Origin: Sphaerolaimus hirsutus
Lineage: Eukaryota; Nematoda; Chromadorea; Monhysterida; Sphaerolaimidae
NCBI GenBank assembly: GCA_964036195.1
Contig: OZ038450.1
Span: forward strand, 10,108,701-10,172,700
DNA: 64,000 bases
Direction of reading: 5' to 3'
A program made the position numbers and the translations under genes. Numbering within the stretch: the first letter of the stretch is position 1; the number at the start of each line of letters is the position of its first letter. Shown here in pieces: positions 11,501-22,184 of this stretch. Below the pieces are notes generated by a model. It saw nothing but the letters and a program-made list of their open reading frames with translations, did no database searches and was not told where the DNA came from.

Positions 11501-11778
11501 AACATGAATTTGTTGACGGGCCGCCCGAAAGGACCCTTGACCAGCTGCTCCGGCTTGGCCATCTTTTCGGCCACCGTGTGCTGCAAAGCTTTCTCCATCC
11601 TGCCCCAATCGCTGTCGCTGATGTCGTCCACTTGACTGGCATCGACGTCGCGCTCCAGATTGGTACTCACTGGAACTGGTACGGGCGGCTGGAAATGCGC
11701 CGCGCTGGGGTAATTTGCGTTGTCCAGCGAGCGCGCCACCTGGCCACAGAGGCACCACCACGCCAACAACATGAGCAT
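5533..11778 (-). CDS. Cys-loop ligand-gated anion channel subunit (12 exons)
   Basis: Exons on the minus strand: 11778-11504, 11437-11275, 11193-10931, 10387-10162, 9613-9502, 9432-9317, 8228-8081, 7883-7789, 7470-7252, 7187-6795, 6378-6150, 5720-5533. Every junction is GT-AG and phase-consistent, giving about 808 codons. The start at 11778 opens a signal peptide ([12 protein letters not shown]). An extracellular domain follows, with a Cys-loop (C248 and C262, 13 residues apart, containing FPFD), then M1 (about 327-346), M2 preceded by a PAR motif (359-361) typical of anion channels, and M3 (from about 390). An unusually long Pro/Gln/Met-rich M3-M4 loop of about 350 residues leads to M4 (about 770-790). 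M2/M3 resemble nematode acetylcholine- or amine-gated chloride channels, but the ligand cannot be told. Intron 7 is exactly a transposon, and the stop codon lies inside another. The last loop exons have the least certain boundaries. Confidence 0.88.
6440..6772 (-). mobile_element. Foldback element, introner-like family (copy B, expanded)
   Basis: Read with the channel gene, it begins GATGCCAGTCCCATACCC and ends GGGTCTGGGACTGCCCC, with a long palindromic interior. At about 333 bp it is longer than its relatives. It fills most of the intron 6379-6794. The frames on both flanks stay open right up to the element (left after the DLCGSD residues, right from VKCTVGVG), so it may have landed in or beside coding sequence. 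I model the intron as 6794 to 6379 because those sites agree in phase, but other GT and AG sites nearer the element are possible. Confidence 0.75.
7188..7251 (-). other. Short intron (64 nt) of the channel gene
   Basis: Donor ATG|GTGCTT and acceptor CGCGCAG|GCGCGG join two open frames in phase 0. It is one of several 64-81 nt introns in the window (also 11438-11503, 11194-11274, 9433-9501 and 62165-62236). These set the usual size of introns not invaded by transposons. Confidence 0.75.
7884..8080 (-). mobile_element. Introner: foldback DNA element acting as an intron (copy C)
   Basis: The element proper is 7888-8079 (192 bp), a near-perfect palindrome. Its ends, read with the gene, are TGCCAGTCCCAGGCCCTG and GGGTCTGGGACTCCC. 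It is flanked by an identical 5-bp duplication CCAGG on the gene strand (CCTGG at 7883-7887 and 8080-8084). The first copy plus the element's T gives CCAG|GTGCC, a donor. The second copy gives CCCAG|G, an acceptor. Removing 7884-8080 joins phase 1 to phase 1 and restores the uninterrupted pre-insertion sequence. Without removal the frame meets a stop inside the element (ORF end at 8040). Splicing is inferred, not observed. Confidence 0.85.
8670..9223. mobile_element. Tc1/mariner-type MITE with long inverted repeats
   Basis: The ends CAGAGTGGGGTAATTCAGACC and, in reverse complement, CAGGGTGGGGCAATTTAGACC are flanked by TA (8668-8669 and 9224-9225). The inverted arms extend for well over 100 bp. 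No transposase frame is seen. It lies in the intron between the M2 and M3 exons of the channel gene and accounts for half of that 1088-nt intron. Confidence 0.8.
9695..10090. repeat. Inverted-repeat element with CATGACTAGCGGGTT subterminal words
   Basis: Words of the type ACATGACTAGCGGGTTAACATG occur several times at the right end, and in inverted form (CATGTAAACCGGCTAGTCATG) at the left. They enclose a second inverted pair around GATTAGCACAGGGGTT. It occupies most of channel intron 4 (9614-10161). No clear target duplication was found. Confidence 0.55.
10508..10905 (+). repeat. G/C-run and CTATC-rich dispersed repeat
   Basis: Contains a run of GGGGGGTAACCCCC type, C-runs followed by AATCGGYCAGCTATCT, then GGAGCGATTTTNGCGAAA and a tail of AATCGCTATTTT-type words. 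The same order of words recurs at 1790-1990, about 21225-21385, 50640-51800 and 63628-64000, and inverted at 47655-48075 and 49085-49280. Here it lies within channel intron 3. Confidence 0.65.
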
Positions 11779-12309
11779 GTTCTGCGAATTAAAGTGGAAT
11801 ATGGAACTTTGATTTTTCCATTTTTCTTTACCGTATTCGACTTACATACAGTAGACGGAACGAGGAGTGAACGGGACGTCCGATAGGCGCCATGTCGACA
11901 GCCGTTGCGACGCATTGGGCAGCGGGCAGCGCCTAGCGCCCGCGCAGCGACCGAGACTCGAAACCCCGAACGACGCTCTGCGGCGGGATTTTAGAGTCGG
12001 CGTGCGACAAAAGAAACAAAAGAAGCTGCGCGTGAAAGATGGCCCGCGGAAACCGGCTCAGAGCGGTTGTTCTCGGGCCAGCTGACTTTGCATGCGAGTG
12101 AGCATGCCGCCAGTCGATCGCGCGCCCAATTCAATGGGCGCCCGACACAAAGCAGTGCGCCGCGCGGCCGGCAAAAAGACAAAAGCGTACGGCGCAACGG
12201 GGGCGCGGCGCGTTATTCAAGCGGCCGTGCGGTTGACGACCGCAGAGCGGCGGTTGGGACGCGGCAGGAGACACGCGCGGATGCACTTGGACAGTGTTAT
12301 TTTAACACC
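11779..12309 (-). promoter_or_regulatory. GC-rich 5' flank of the channel gene
   Basis: From about 11860 the base composition rises sharply, with many CG dinucleotides, unlike the AT-rich flanks. It lies directly upstream of the signal-peptide exon. No TATA box or defined site can be pointed to. Similar GC-rich blocks lie upstream of the MADF gene. The open frames inside it look like chance products of the composition. The promoter role is inferred from position only. Confidence 0.4.
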
Positions 12310-12317
12310 GCCACGAC

Positions 12318-13098
12318 CAACGATGGGTAAGTTCTCCAGGAAAGAACACTTTCTGTGTTTTGAGTTTTTCAAAAATGAACACCTGTGTTTTGAGGGGTTT
12401 TTTGCAATAAAAAACTGGACTAACTCTGTTTTTATTTCTGTGTTTTTGCTAAAAACTTGAGTTTTTTCATAAAATGCAATTTTTTACCCAAATGCAGTGT
12501 TTCAATGCAAAAAGTGGTTTTCTCATTAGAAATTACTTTGTGCATGTTCAGGGGGCACCAGAAGACCCTGAAAGATGTGCTGAAAAATGTAAACAGTTGT
12601 GTAAAATGTCAAATTTAATTTTTTTACCGGGTGCATGGGATTTTTGATGACATTTTACTTTACTGTTTACTCTTCACATGAAATTTTACAGGGACTGTGA
12701 TTGATACCATATAAACATCACTGTACCAACCCACCTATCATTCAAATGTAGGAAAAAGCACCACAAAAATCAACAACATGTCCACATGGTCAACAAAATT
12801 GAAAGCAGGGGTCTTCAATGGGACGCTGGGTGTAGCCCTCAAATCGGCCAGCAAACTGTTGATCTATCACTGGTTATCCATATTGCTATCTATCGAGACC
12901 AAATTACTGGAGACCCCTGAAGCCCTGATAAAATGCACATTCCATATTTTGTTCAGAAGATTACAGCAGTATTCCTCAAATCCAAGGAAAAAACTTTTAA
13001 AAAAACTTTTCTGTGTTTCCGTGTTTCTGCGTTTCCGTGTTTCTGTGTAAACCAATAACACAGAAACTCAAATTGTTTCTGTTTTTTTTCCATCGTTG
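12318..13098. mobile_element. Non-autonomous hAT-like element (CAACGATGGGTAAG family)
   Basis: Starts CAACGATGGGTAAGTTCTCC and ends TTTCCATCGTTG. The flanks GCCACGAC (12310-12317) and ACCACGAC (13099-13106) match at seven of eight positions. The interior is rich in TTTCTGTGTTTTGAGTTTTT-type words. It carries a nested introner-family copy (12551-12708) and a fragment of the CTATC-rich repeat. A sister copy is at 55534-56365, and a fragment of the family lies near 35660-35760. Confidence 0.75.
12551..12708 (+). mobile_element. Degraded foldback element, introner-like family (copy D)
   Basis: The ends GGGGGCACCAGAAGACCCTG and, in reverse complement, GGTATCAATCACAGTCCCTG resemble the family ends but carry several changes, so this copy looks older. 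It is nested in the hAT-like element at 12318-13098 and is not in a recognised gene. Confidence 0.55.
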
Positions 13099-13944
13099 AC
13101 CACGACAAGCATTACCCACCGCGGGGTGTTGTTGTTCATGGCTGCCTAGCGCATAAATGTGGCCCAAACATCTTTATTCGAAACTGGGTGATTATTTGGT
13201 AATATGCTCGAAATTGTTGAACTAGTACCTTATTAAAAAACACAATACCTATGCATATTTGCAACGACAAAAAACTGTACACAGAAAATGCAATACCAAA
13301 CCTTCTCCCCCCTGGGCCTTAACTATGCTTGGCTAGCGGCTCAAATACGTTACATCAATACTTATAAAAAAGTGCCAGCCCACGATTGTATTTTTAAACA
13401 AAACAGGGATTGTCTCGATAGGAATTCACATACTTCACTGCATAGAAATGCTCCTCACGCGATAACTCTCTGGGGGCGTGATCGTGATGTGATGGTTATG
13501 TGCGCGGACAAGCTTATGGATTTGCACATGCAATATAACTTCGTTGAAAAACTTTTTCATGTCGAAAAAACAAGCTTTCTTTTGAGCAGCATCGTACTGC
13601 TCATTAGGTAGGTGTTGATCTCCAAAGGTCGATCAGTCTAAAAACGACATTTACAGGAGATCAAAATTTTAGGCATGTTGTCTGCAAGCGATGCTTGTGC
13701 TAAACGTCTGCTCGCTCGCTACTCATTGCGATACGATAGTCCAATTTTAGTAAATATTGTGCAAGAGTTTACCTCTGCTTTTAACACATTTAAATACATG
13801 GCAGTTGTATTCGTTTTCCGCAAAAGGGTGGATTTATCAACTTCTTGCCTGATAAAAAAATATCTCAAGTATCAACGATTCAATGCAGAACAAACAGCAT
13901 TGAAAACATCAATCGGCTATCTTTTTGTCAATTTGGTTTAGCAT

Positions 13945-15595
13945 ATCCTAAAGCATGCACACCAATATGCAAACGGGGGAAAACCAAAATCAAAGTGTGC
14001 ATAATGCAATCAGGCATAATACAAGCAGTTTTTGCGCATAATCCAAGCACTTAAGATGGAAAATCCACTCACTTTTTGCACTGTAGACTACAGCATAATC
14101 TTAATAGTCATAATAAGTTAAATTTATGCATAATCCAAGTAAAATTTAGGCACTCTGGTTAGTGATGTTAAGGCACCGGGGCACCAGTGCCCCGGTGCTG
14201 GGCACAGAAGGGCACCAGCACCGGTGCTGGTGCGGTGCCATTGCAAACTTCAGAGGTGCCATGCCGGTGCCGGTGCCATTTTTTTCAGAATAGCACAGGT
14301 GCCGGTGCGGTGCGGTGCCATTTTTTTGCTGGTGCCAAAGGTGCTAGCACCAGGTCCAAAGTAAAAGGCACTGGAAAAGGCACCGGCCAAGGCTTCATGT
14401 GCTGTGCAATTTTGTCCATAGTATGTGCTTATTCATATTTCAAAAAAACAGCAATATATTTACCCAACCGCCTATTTTTTGCCTATTTTGTAAACATCCC
14501 ATCAAATAAATATACCTACTGTGAAATCCATTATACCCAATACGTGATCTGATGAGCGAATCTAAAATTTTGTTGAATTTTGAATCATTTTTATTTTTAT
14601 ATTTCTCTTACTTTTTTGCTCAAAATTTGTTGTTAGTTTATGATCTCTGTACAGCAACGACTCCGATCAGTAGGCAATAGTGGCTATGGGCATTGTAGTG
14701 AATAAAATATTTTGTAATTGCTTGAAAAAAGTGATCGCCACATTATTCTGATCATTTTAAGTGCTCAACCATCAAAATCGATTGAAAATTCATGGATATA
14801 TGCACTTCCGAATTTGTGTCCACTGAGAAACTGCCCGATATTTACTTCTGAAATTTCAGCCCAGTGCGGTGCCTTTTGGTGCTAGCACCGGCAACCCGCC
14901 GGTGCCCTTCAGGGCTGGTGCAATTTTTTTCCGAATGGCACCGGTGCCGGTGTGGTGCCGTGCCATTTTCTGGCCGGTGCCCCAGGGTGCCAGGTGCCCT
15001 TTTCATGCGTTGGCAAAGGTGCCGGTGCGGTGCGGTGCCATTTTTCCTGGTGCCTTTAACATCACTAACTCTGGTTTATTCATGTTTGTTTATCTGTAAA
15101 TTACAATAAAATCTGTACACACATGAAATATGGAACAACTGTGTAAAGTTTAAGTGTAGGTCAGTGACAGTGGGGTATATTCATGTAGATGGCAGGTTCA
15201 AAGTTTATTTGCCAATTGCAGAACTCTAACTATTACACATATGTGATGCAATATGGTCACATGCACTGTCACATTCTGCAAGGCTTATGTTTTTGATTGC
15301 ACCACCATCCAACAAAAAAAGCAACATTGCAAAGTAAATATTGAGATACAGGACAATTGCAGTGGGTTAGATGAAAAATGGTTGGATTATGCTGCACTTT
15401 TGTTTGAATTTTGCATAATTTTTGCTTGGATTGCACCTGATTTTGGGTGGAAACTTGTGCTTGGATTTTGCCGCACATTTGTCTGGATTTTGCAACACTT
15501 CTATTTCGAATTTGCCTATTTTGTGCTTGAATTATGCTTGATTGGATTATGCACACTTGGATTATGATGCAGGCTCATGCAAACGCCTTCACATA
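13945..15595. repeat. Element with GCTTGGATTATGCAC subterminal arrays
   Basis: Repeated words of the GCATAATCCAAGCA type lie near 13970-14150. The inverted form, GCTTGGATTATGCAC, recurs about six times at 15385-15570. Such inverted subterminal arrays are typical transposase-binding layouts of DNA transposons. The copy is interrupted by the hAT-like element at 14160-15067. Exact ends were not fixed. Confidence 0.5.
14160..15067. mobile_element. Non-autonomous hAT-like element with GGTGCC tandem repeats
   Basis: Starts TAGTGATGTTAAGGCACC and ends GGTGCCTTTAACATCACTA. It is flanked by a perfect 8-bp duplication ACTCTGGT (14152-14159 and 15068-15075). Both ends carry dense GGTGCC/GGTGCGGTGCC tandem arrays in inverted orientation (about 14171-14380 and 14870-15055). 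No transposase frame is present. Confidence 0.88.
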
Positions 15596-15982
15596 ATGTT
15601 TCTTCTAGGACGGTCATTGTAATGGATATGTATGATAAGATTGCGTGGGCCCGCGTGCCGCCCGGCTCAATGCCTCGCCGGACACAATGCACTCGGCCGG
15701 GTAGTGGCGCAGCTTTCAGCGCAAAATCAACGGTCAAATGGACGCGGCGAGTGGGAAAGTTTGCCAGACCAAACGTTTTTGGTTACATCGTAATGACGGA
15801 GCGAATAAGTGCCAGCATTAAGCGACGGTCGCATACGGGCCGTCACGGAAAATTATGATGCATATTCAAGAATGGAAGTAGTGCATCGCGAAAACATCAA
15901 AGTTCTCATGTGGCTAATGCTACTAAAATTTCGTCGGGTCTGGTACACGCATCACCAAAATCTAGGGTTATAGTGTGTACTA

Positions 15983-16413
15983 CCGTATTTACTCGAATAG
16001 TTCCCCCGGGGAATTATTTTTTCGAGACTTTTTTGAGGGGGGGAACTATTCAAGGGGGCAATTATTCAGGTGGGGGAATTATTTTTTTGTAAAATTTTTT
16101 CAATCATTTCATTGAATGAAACATTCATCATTAACAAAAAGACATACCATTATTGTTCAAATTCAACAACAAATACATCATTCCATTCTGATGCTACACA
16201 GATGGTGTGATGCATTTGCATTCGATGACAAGACGCTGCTCATTTGCTTGGTTTGGCTTCATCGATCGTTTTTAAGTATGTGTGGTGTTTTTCTTGCATC
16301 AGTGGGGGGAGATTATTCGATTGGGGGAATTATTTTTTCCTCACTCGCGTAACAGGGGGGAACTATTCAAGGGGTAACTATTCAAGAGGGGGGAACTATT
16401 CGAGTAAATACGG
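15983..16413. mobile_element. TA-flanked MITE, CCGTATTTACTCGAATA family
   Basis: Starts CCGTATTTACTCGAATAGTT, ends with the inverted form AACTATTCGAGTAAATACGG, and is flanked by TA on both sides. Subterminal words are GGGGGAACTATTCAAGGGGG. Other copies in the window are at 22807-23032, 25446-26250, 29334-29462, 52498-52913 and 53760-54168, with diverged pieces near 7510-7725, 17915-18000 and 18230-18560. There is no coding capacity. Confidence 0.8.
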
Positions 16414-16717
16414 TATGTATAATATGTAGGTGTTTTTTGTTCGCGTGGCAAACGGGTCAGATTTTGAGCTCCACTCACATTGCCAACAAACTTCTGCTCG
16501 GATGTCTGCATGCATTGCACTCATAAAGGCAATTGGTATGCGTTGCACTGCATATAGCATACCAAAAGAACAAATTGTTTTTAACCAGATTTAAATATCA
16601 AAGTGAAACAAATAGTGCAAATAACTAAACCAACTACACCATAGAAAAGTCCGTGTCGAAAATTACCCCGGTCATGATATCAGATAAATGCATGACTCCC
16701 TATGTTTCTATCAAAAC

Positions 16718-17693
16718 GCATTTTTGTCATACAAATAAGTTTTGCATATTTTTCTGCCTATTTGTCAAACAGAATATTCGTCATACACGCGGGCAATTTG
16801 CCAGTTGGTGAGGGCAGTTTATCATGGGATTAAGTTTCAAGTGCAGACAATTCGTCATACAAACAGAATATTTGTCATACTGCAAGGTATGGCGCTTTAT
16901 TCAAAGGAGTATAGGTGACAATATAAATATCTCCCATAATACCAGGTATTGAGCAGTTCATTGAAAAGAGAAAAGTGTGATAGTAATTGTGGGAATGTGT
17001 GACAATTTTACAATTTTATATCTGAATTCTATTTTAAGAAATATATTATTTAGATATATTTGAGTTTATATAGTTCCTGAAGGGACAGTCTCCATTTTAT
17101 TTTTCAAAATTGCATTTTAAAGTCTAATGATGACACTGTACTAATACAACTTTTCTGATATTTTATTTACTCTATCAATATACAGTGGGGGTGAAATTTT
17201 CAGATTTAAATTTACCAAAAAATTTTTTGTACAACCAGAACCAAATATACAATGCCTCTTCCCACCCCACCCATGCAATGTGAACTTTCAATGAAAATTG
17301 TAAAATTAGTCAAAATTGCAGTTTCTAATTTGTGGTGAATCTTAACTTCAAAAATACAATGATAATACTAGAACACACCTACACTTTACACACTAATACC
17401 ATTTATTTTATAATTCCCTCACCTGTTTAAGGTTAAAGTTCCTCATACATTTGAGGATTATCCTGTTGGGATTTATTTACACATGCCAACAGAGGTACAC
17501 AAAACCAGCATAAGATACAATATGATAAATCTTAGGTCTGTATTTAGCATGAACAGCTGCCCTATACTTTGTGGTATGACGAATATATACCCCCCTTATG
17601 TTAAATATTCCGCTGTGTATGACAAAAATTCCGCCAAACTGGCAAATTTATTCGTATGACAAAAGCACCGTCAAACAGACAAATATACTAGAA
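16718..17693. repeat. Element with TGTCATAC/GTATGACA subterminal arrays
   Basis: Words of the TTTGTCATACAAATA type repeat at the left end (16720-16880) and in inverted form (CGTATGACAAAA) at the right end (17570-17665). Both ends also carry GGCAAATTT/TTTGCCAGTT. The layout suggests a DNA transposon with binding-site arrays. The interior is AT-rich and has no recognisable protein. Confidence 0.5.
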
Positions 17694-17812
17694 AAGCAAA
17701 TGCGCGATTTAATGAATAGGTATTTGCCCAAATGCATCCATATTCGAAAATAGCTCAAAACACATTTTTAAATGCAAGTAAATTTGGGTCCTTTTGGAAT
17801 GGAACCTCGATG

Positions 17813-17871
17813 TTGTGTTGTAGTAGTTGATTGAACTTACTACACAATTGTTCAATCAACTACTACAGTAG
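17813..17871. repeat. Short perfect hairpin (GTAGTAGTTGATTGAAC)
   Basis: GTAGTAGTTGATTGAAC and its exact reverse complement GTTCAATCAACTACTAC face each other across a loop of about 13 nt. Related single arms appear near 27210 and 56825. It is probably the end of, or a whole, tiny foldback element. Confidence 0.6.
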
Positions 17872-19365
17872 GAATTCTGACCGGCTCTTCAGGAACATCT
17901 AATACCATATACCTTCGAATAAGACCCCAGTGCAGTTATTTTGTCAGAAGAAGTTTCTGAGTGGGAGTTATTCAAGGGGGAGCTTTTCTTCAGAACTTAA
18001 AAACTTACACTTTATTGTAAGAATACGCTCTGTCAACTCATGTAATCCAGGTTCAACAAAAACAAAAAATTGCATATATATTTATTATGTATCAGTTGCC
18101 CTGCCGTAGGCATCCATTCCTCCCTGTATTTTCATTTAATGCATTTGCATTTGATGAATTAGCCCAGTCATATATAGCTCAAAGTAGTCTGTCTGACTTC
18201 ATTGATCATTTTTATAATTCTTGCAGTATCTAGGGGGAGGGAATTTTTTCAAGAGGAAATGTTATTTTTCCCCTCCTGGTCAACATGGGGAGTTAATCAA
18301 GGTGGCGTTATTCAATGGGGGGGGGGCTTTCTTCAAGAGGCTGCTTATTCAAGTATATATGGATGTATTTACTTTTGGAAAAAACTGCAGATTGTGGACT
18401 TACGCACTTTCTCCAGAATGACATGGACCAATTTGCTAACTTTACTCCTGAAATGTGCAAAACTACCGTATTTTCTCGAATAAATCCCATGTGGTATGAT
18501 TTTCTCATCAGACCTCTGTAGTGGGGAGCGTATTCGTCGGGGAATTATTCAAGGGCAGTAGTTATCATTTTGTCAAAATGTTTATGTTTCTATCTACTCA
18601 TTTCTATCAACTTCATAAACGAAACAACAAGCCATTTTTGTTCAAATTCGACACAACCAATTGATCATATGCCTGAACCGGAACGTAGGAATTTGTCAAG
18701 GAAGGGGAATGCGGTATATGTGATGTCAAAGCTACACTTAACTCGGTAGTCATAGATTTGGACTGGAGCATGTGTACTTTTGGAATGGGACTCTTCAATT
18801 ATAATAAAATCACGAAAATATATAAAAATCTTAGTTTTTGTACTTTTGAAATTTTTTTGAGAATGTAAATAGATCTCCTGATATTTTTGGAATGCTAGCT
18901 GCTACATCGTATGCTATGAGTTGCATAATGAAAGAGGCCGATACAGAGCAAGTTCTATGGGAAGGATTGGCAATGAGCGTACACATTCAATTGGCCGCTA
19001 ATGTAACTTTTTCTTAATAAATTAAATTAAATTTAATACACTGAAATTACCGGACAATTTTAGCGTATACCTAATATGAATGAAGTACCTTGAGAATAAA
19101 TGTATGTATCATATAACGACACGTAAAAACAGCTGTAAAACATAGTTTACCTGCGCAACAATCACCTAATGTAACAACCAGTGCAAACTTTTCACGCAGT
19201 CGCCCGGCTCAGCGGCCCAAAATAAGGCGAATATTTATGAATCGGGCGGAAGCAACTCGCAGCCGGGTCCATCAGCGGGCACTCACGGCCGGAAGCGGTA
19301 TCGATTCACACATCGCATCCGCGGCCGGGCGGCCGGTCGACCAAAAAGCGAAACATGCAGCCGAG

Positions 19366-19851
19366 CATAGTTGTTTAAATGCGTATTTACTTTTACTCAA
19401 AAAGTACGCATACTCGAGTACCGAGTAAATACGCATACGCATACTTTGAAAAGACTGTGTACTCGCCTATAAATATGCTTACTTTTTGTACTCGAGTACA
19501 GTAGAGTAATTTTTATGCGTACAGAAAGAGTATTTTTGCCATTTGAGACCTCCGCTTTTCATAAAGGATACTTAGTAATAGAAAGATAAATAACACCTTT
19601 TTGTTGTCCAGGGTAATCATTCATAATACTTTTTCCAGAAAGAAACGTTCAATTTACTCGCTTTTACGCTTTCCTGAGAAACAATACTCACATTTACGCT
19701 TTCTGGAAAAAGGTACTTTAGTCTCATTCCCACACAAGTAAATTAAAATAATTTTTACTTTACGCTTTCTGTACTCGGGGGTTGAGTAAAAACAAAATAC
19801 TTTACGCATATGCATACTTGGAAAAAAAGTTCGGTACTTTTAACAACACTG
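19366..19851. mobile_element. Non-autonomous hAT-like element (AGTTGTTTAAA family)
   Basis: The ends CATAGTTGTTTAAATG and, in reverse complement, CAGTGTTGTTAAAAGTAC are flanked by a perfect 8-bp duplication CAGCCGAG (19358-19365 and 19852-19859). The subterminal regions are dense in GCGTATTTACTTTTACTC words. It is the same family as 4433-5537 and 22485-23222. Confidence 0.88.
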
Positions 19852-20151
19852 CAGCCGAGCCGCGAGCCAGCAACGCATGACCGCGCCTGTACAACTTTCG
19901 GCTGCACTGATGGATGCTTGATCACGCAGCGCAGTGATAACTCATTCCTACCGCTACCGATGTGAAGCTATTTGCAAAACTGCCGCTGCGGTCAGCCGCG
20001 CTAGAATGCCGGCTTTAGGTCACGCTCAGTCTGAATTGCCTGGCCCCCTACGCTCCAGAAATACGTGACAAAGTTTACTTTGCACATGACCACAACAGAG
20101 AATTTGCATAATTATGCTGGGTCCAAAATGACCAAATCTGTCGCAGAACAT

Positions 20152-20945
20152 ATGGGGAGTTTCATTCCAAAAACTCATATATCCACAATTTTCAAGGTTT
20201 CAAAATCGCATTTTAAAGTTTGTCGATGGCCCGACGGCGCTTTGTTTGGGCGAATAAGCTTGCCTTGAACTTTCCAAATAGATACGACATTTCTCTACAT
20301 TTTTGGCACCACAAATTGTGTTGGCCAGGAAATATTGAGGGAGTTATGTGAGATTTTGTCAATCACCCAAAATTGGGAACAAATCTGAACATTTGAAATT
20401 AAATGTTAAATAACAGTTTAACGGTGCATCGTAGGCAAAAACGAATCACACGATTGCAAAGCCCGTGTCTAAAAGTACCTCTACCTAAATTTTCAGATCA
20501 AAATATACACGCAAATTTGATTTATAGTGCAAAATAGATTTGTAAATTCACGTATGCATTTTTGGAAATGAAACTTTATTTTGTATGGGAATTCCGGCCA
20601 GCTCTTCGCAACCGCTCCGAAGCACGCGTGCATTTTTGGAACTGAAACTTTTTTTGGATACGTGCATTTTTGATATGAAACTCCGGCGGTCTGAGATGGA
20701 TTTATGCATTTTCGATGTGAAATTCCTGTTTTTCATAAGGGACTGGTCATGGATATGTGAACTTTCGATGTGAAAATTGCGATTTTTTGAAAATCGGTAC
20801 CACTGTATCTCGGGAACGAAATGGACTATAACGCAGATTTTTTTTTTATGTGAAAAACTATACGTGGAGGTCAAATCCACGCTTAACTCGATTTTTCTGG
20901 ATTTGGCGCTTGTGAACTTATGGAATGGAACTCCCCATATACGCA
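20152..20945. repeat. Inverted-repeat element, ATATGGGGAGTTTCATTCCA ends
   Basis: ATATGGGGAGTTTCATTCCA at the left and TGGAATGGAACTCCCCATAT at the right are inverted copies. In between, a TTTYGATGTGAAATTCC-type word recurs several times. No coding sequence and no clear target duplication were seen. Confidence 0.5.
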
Positions 20946-22184
20946 ACGAATACAGTGCGATGTCATTTTTACCATGAATAGGGATGGAAAAAGCGCTTTT
21001 TTTCAATAGCCCCGCTTTTTACAAAAAAATGTCCAAACATTTCCAAATTTGTCATTTCACACTCAAAAAAAATTGCACCTCACAGCAGTGCAGCCTGGTC
21101 TTTGTGACATTTTTGCCCATTTTAACCTTCAATATCATTGTTTTTGTTTAACTACCTATGTGCCTTTAAGTGCAATTTTTTAAAGCCATGAACCATGTTT
21201 AAGCCATTTTGAAATATTTTCCCTGTTGCTGCTTCTATACCTTGAAAACCCTATTATATTGTACCCCCCGGCCCCGAACAACCCCAAGAACTTTTATAGC
21301 AGCCTATCCCTCTGAAGGAGCAATTTACTATCTATTTGATCCCCCTAAGGAGTTCTTTACATGACTGAGTTCCTAAATCATGACCCCTGTGTATCAGCAT
21401 AGTTAAATAGATCGTTTGAGTGCTAGGGGTAGATAGATAGCCAAGATTTTAGTGAGGCTTACGCAGACCCACAACTGTTCAAACCTAACCACAATATTGA
21501 AAACTTTTTGGAAAAATTTTTTTGCCCAGCATTTTTTACAGCGGTAACCTAACCCTAACCATGAACATTCTGGAAGAACCCAAGGAGAGCGAAAAACAAC
21601 GGACACTACATAGTTGCAGCTTGAAATGGTCACAAATACACGTTCTCGACAACGAAATCTTTAATGAGAACACATTATAAAAGAAACTATTGTGGACAGA
21701 GTCTACTCAGAGCAAAACATGGCGTGTGATGCGTCGGTAAACTGGCTGTGTGCGCGTGAAGCGGCACGCTTTCACCGGCTTCCACGCGCTACCACCAGCT
21801 TTACAAAATTCATGGTAAAGTGACTTTCGAATGCTTCACCAAACTTCACAACCAGCTCACAAGCACTCAAAACTGTGGAAGACACTTTCCAGGTGCTAGT
21901 GGTTCCACGCACATCCCCAAGATATAAATGCATATAACGGGCGTGCACTGCTAAAATTCGATAATTCCACAATTTCGAAAATTGAATTACGCCCGGAAAC
22001 GATATCCAGAATTGGCCCAGCACATTTGTACCATTTTCCTATTTTTTCTACGTTACTTGTCTCTTCTTTAAAGTTTCACATTTGGAACACAATGGAGAAA
22101 AAAATTCTAAAAATCACCAGCAAGAAGTCGATGAGACTTTTGTGGAATTTTTTTATTATTGCAAATTTATTGGGGCCCTTATAA

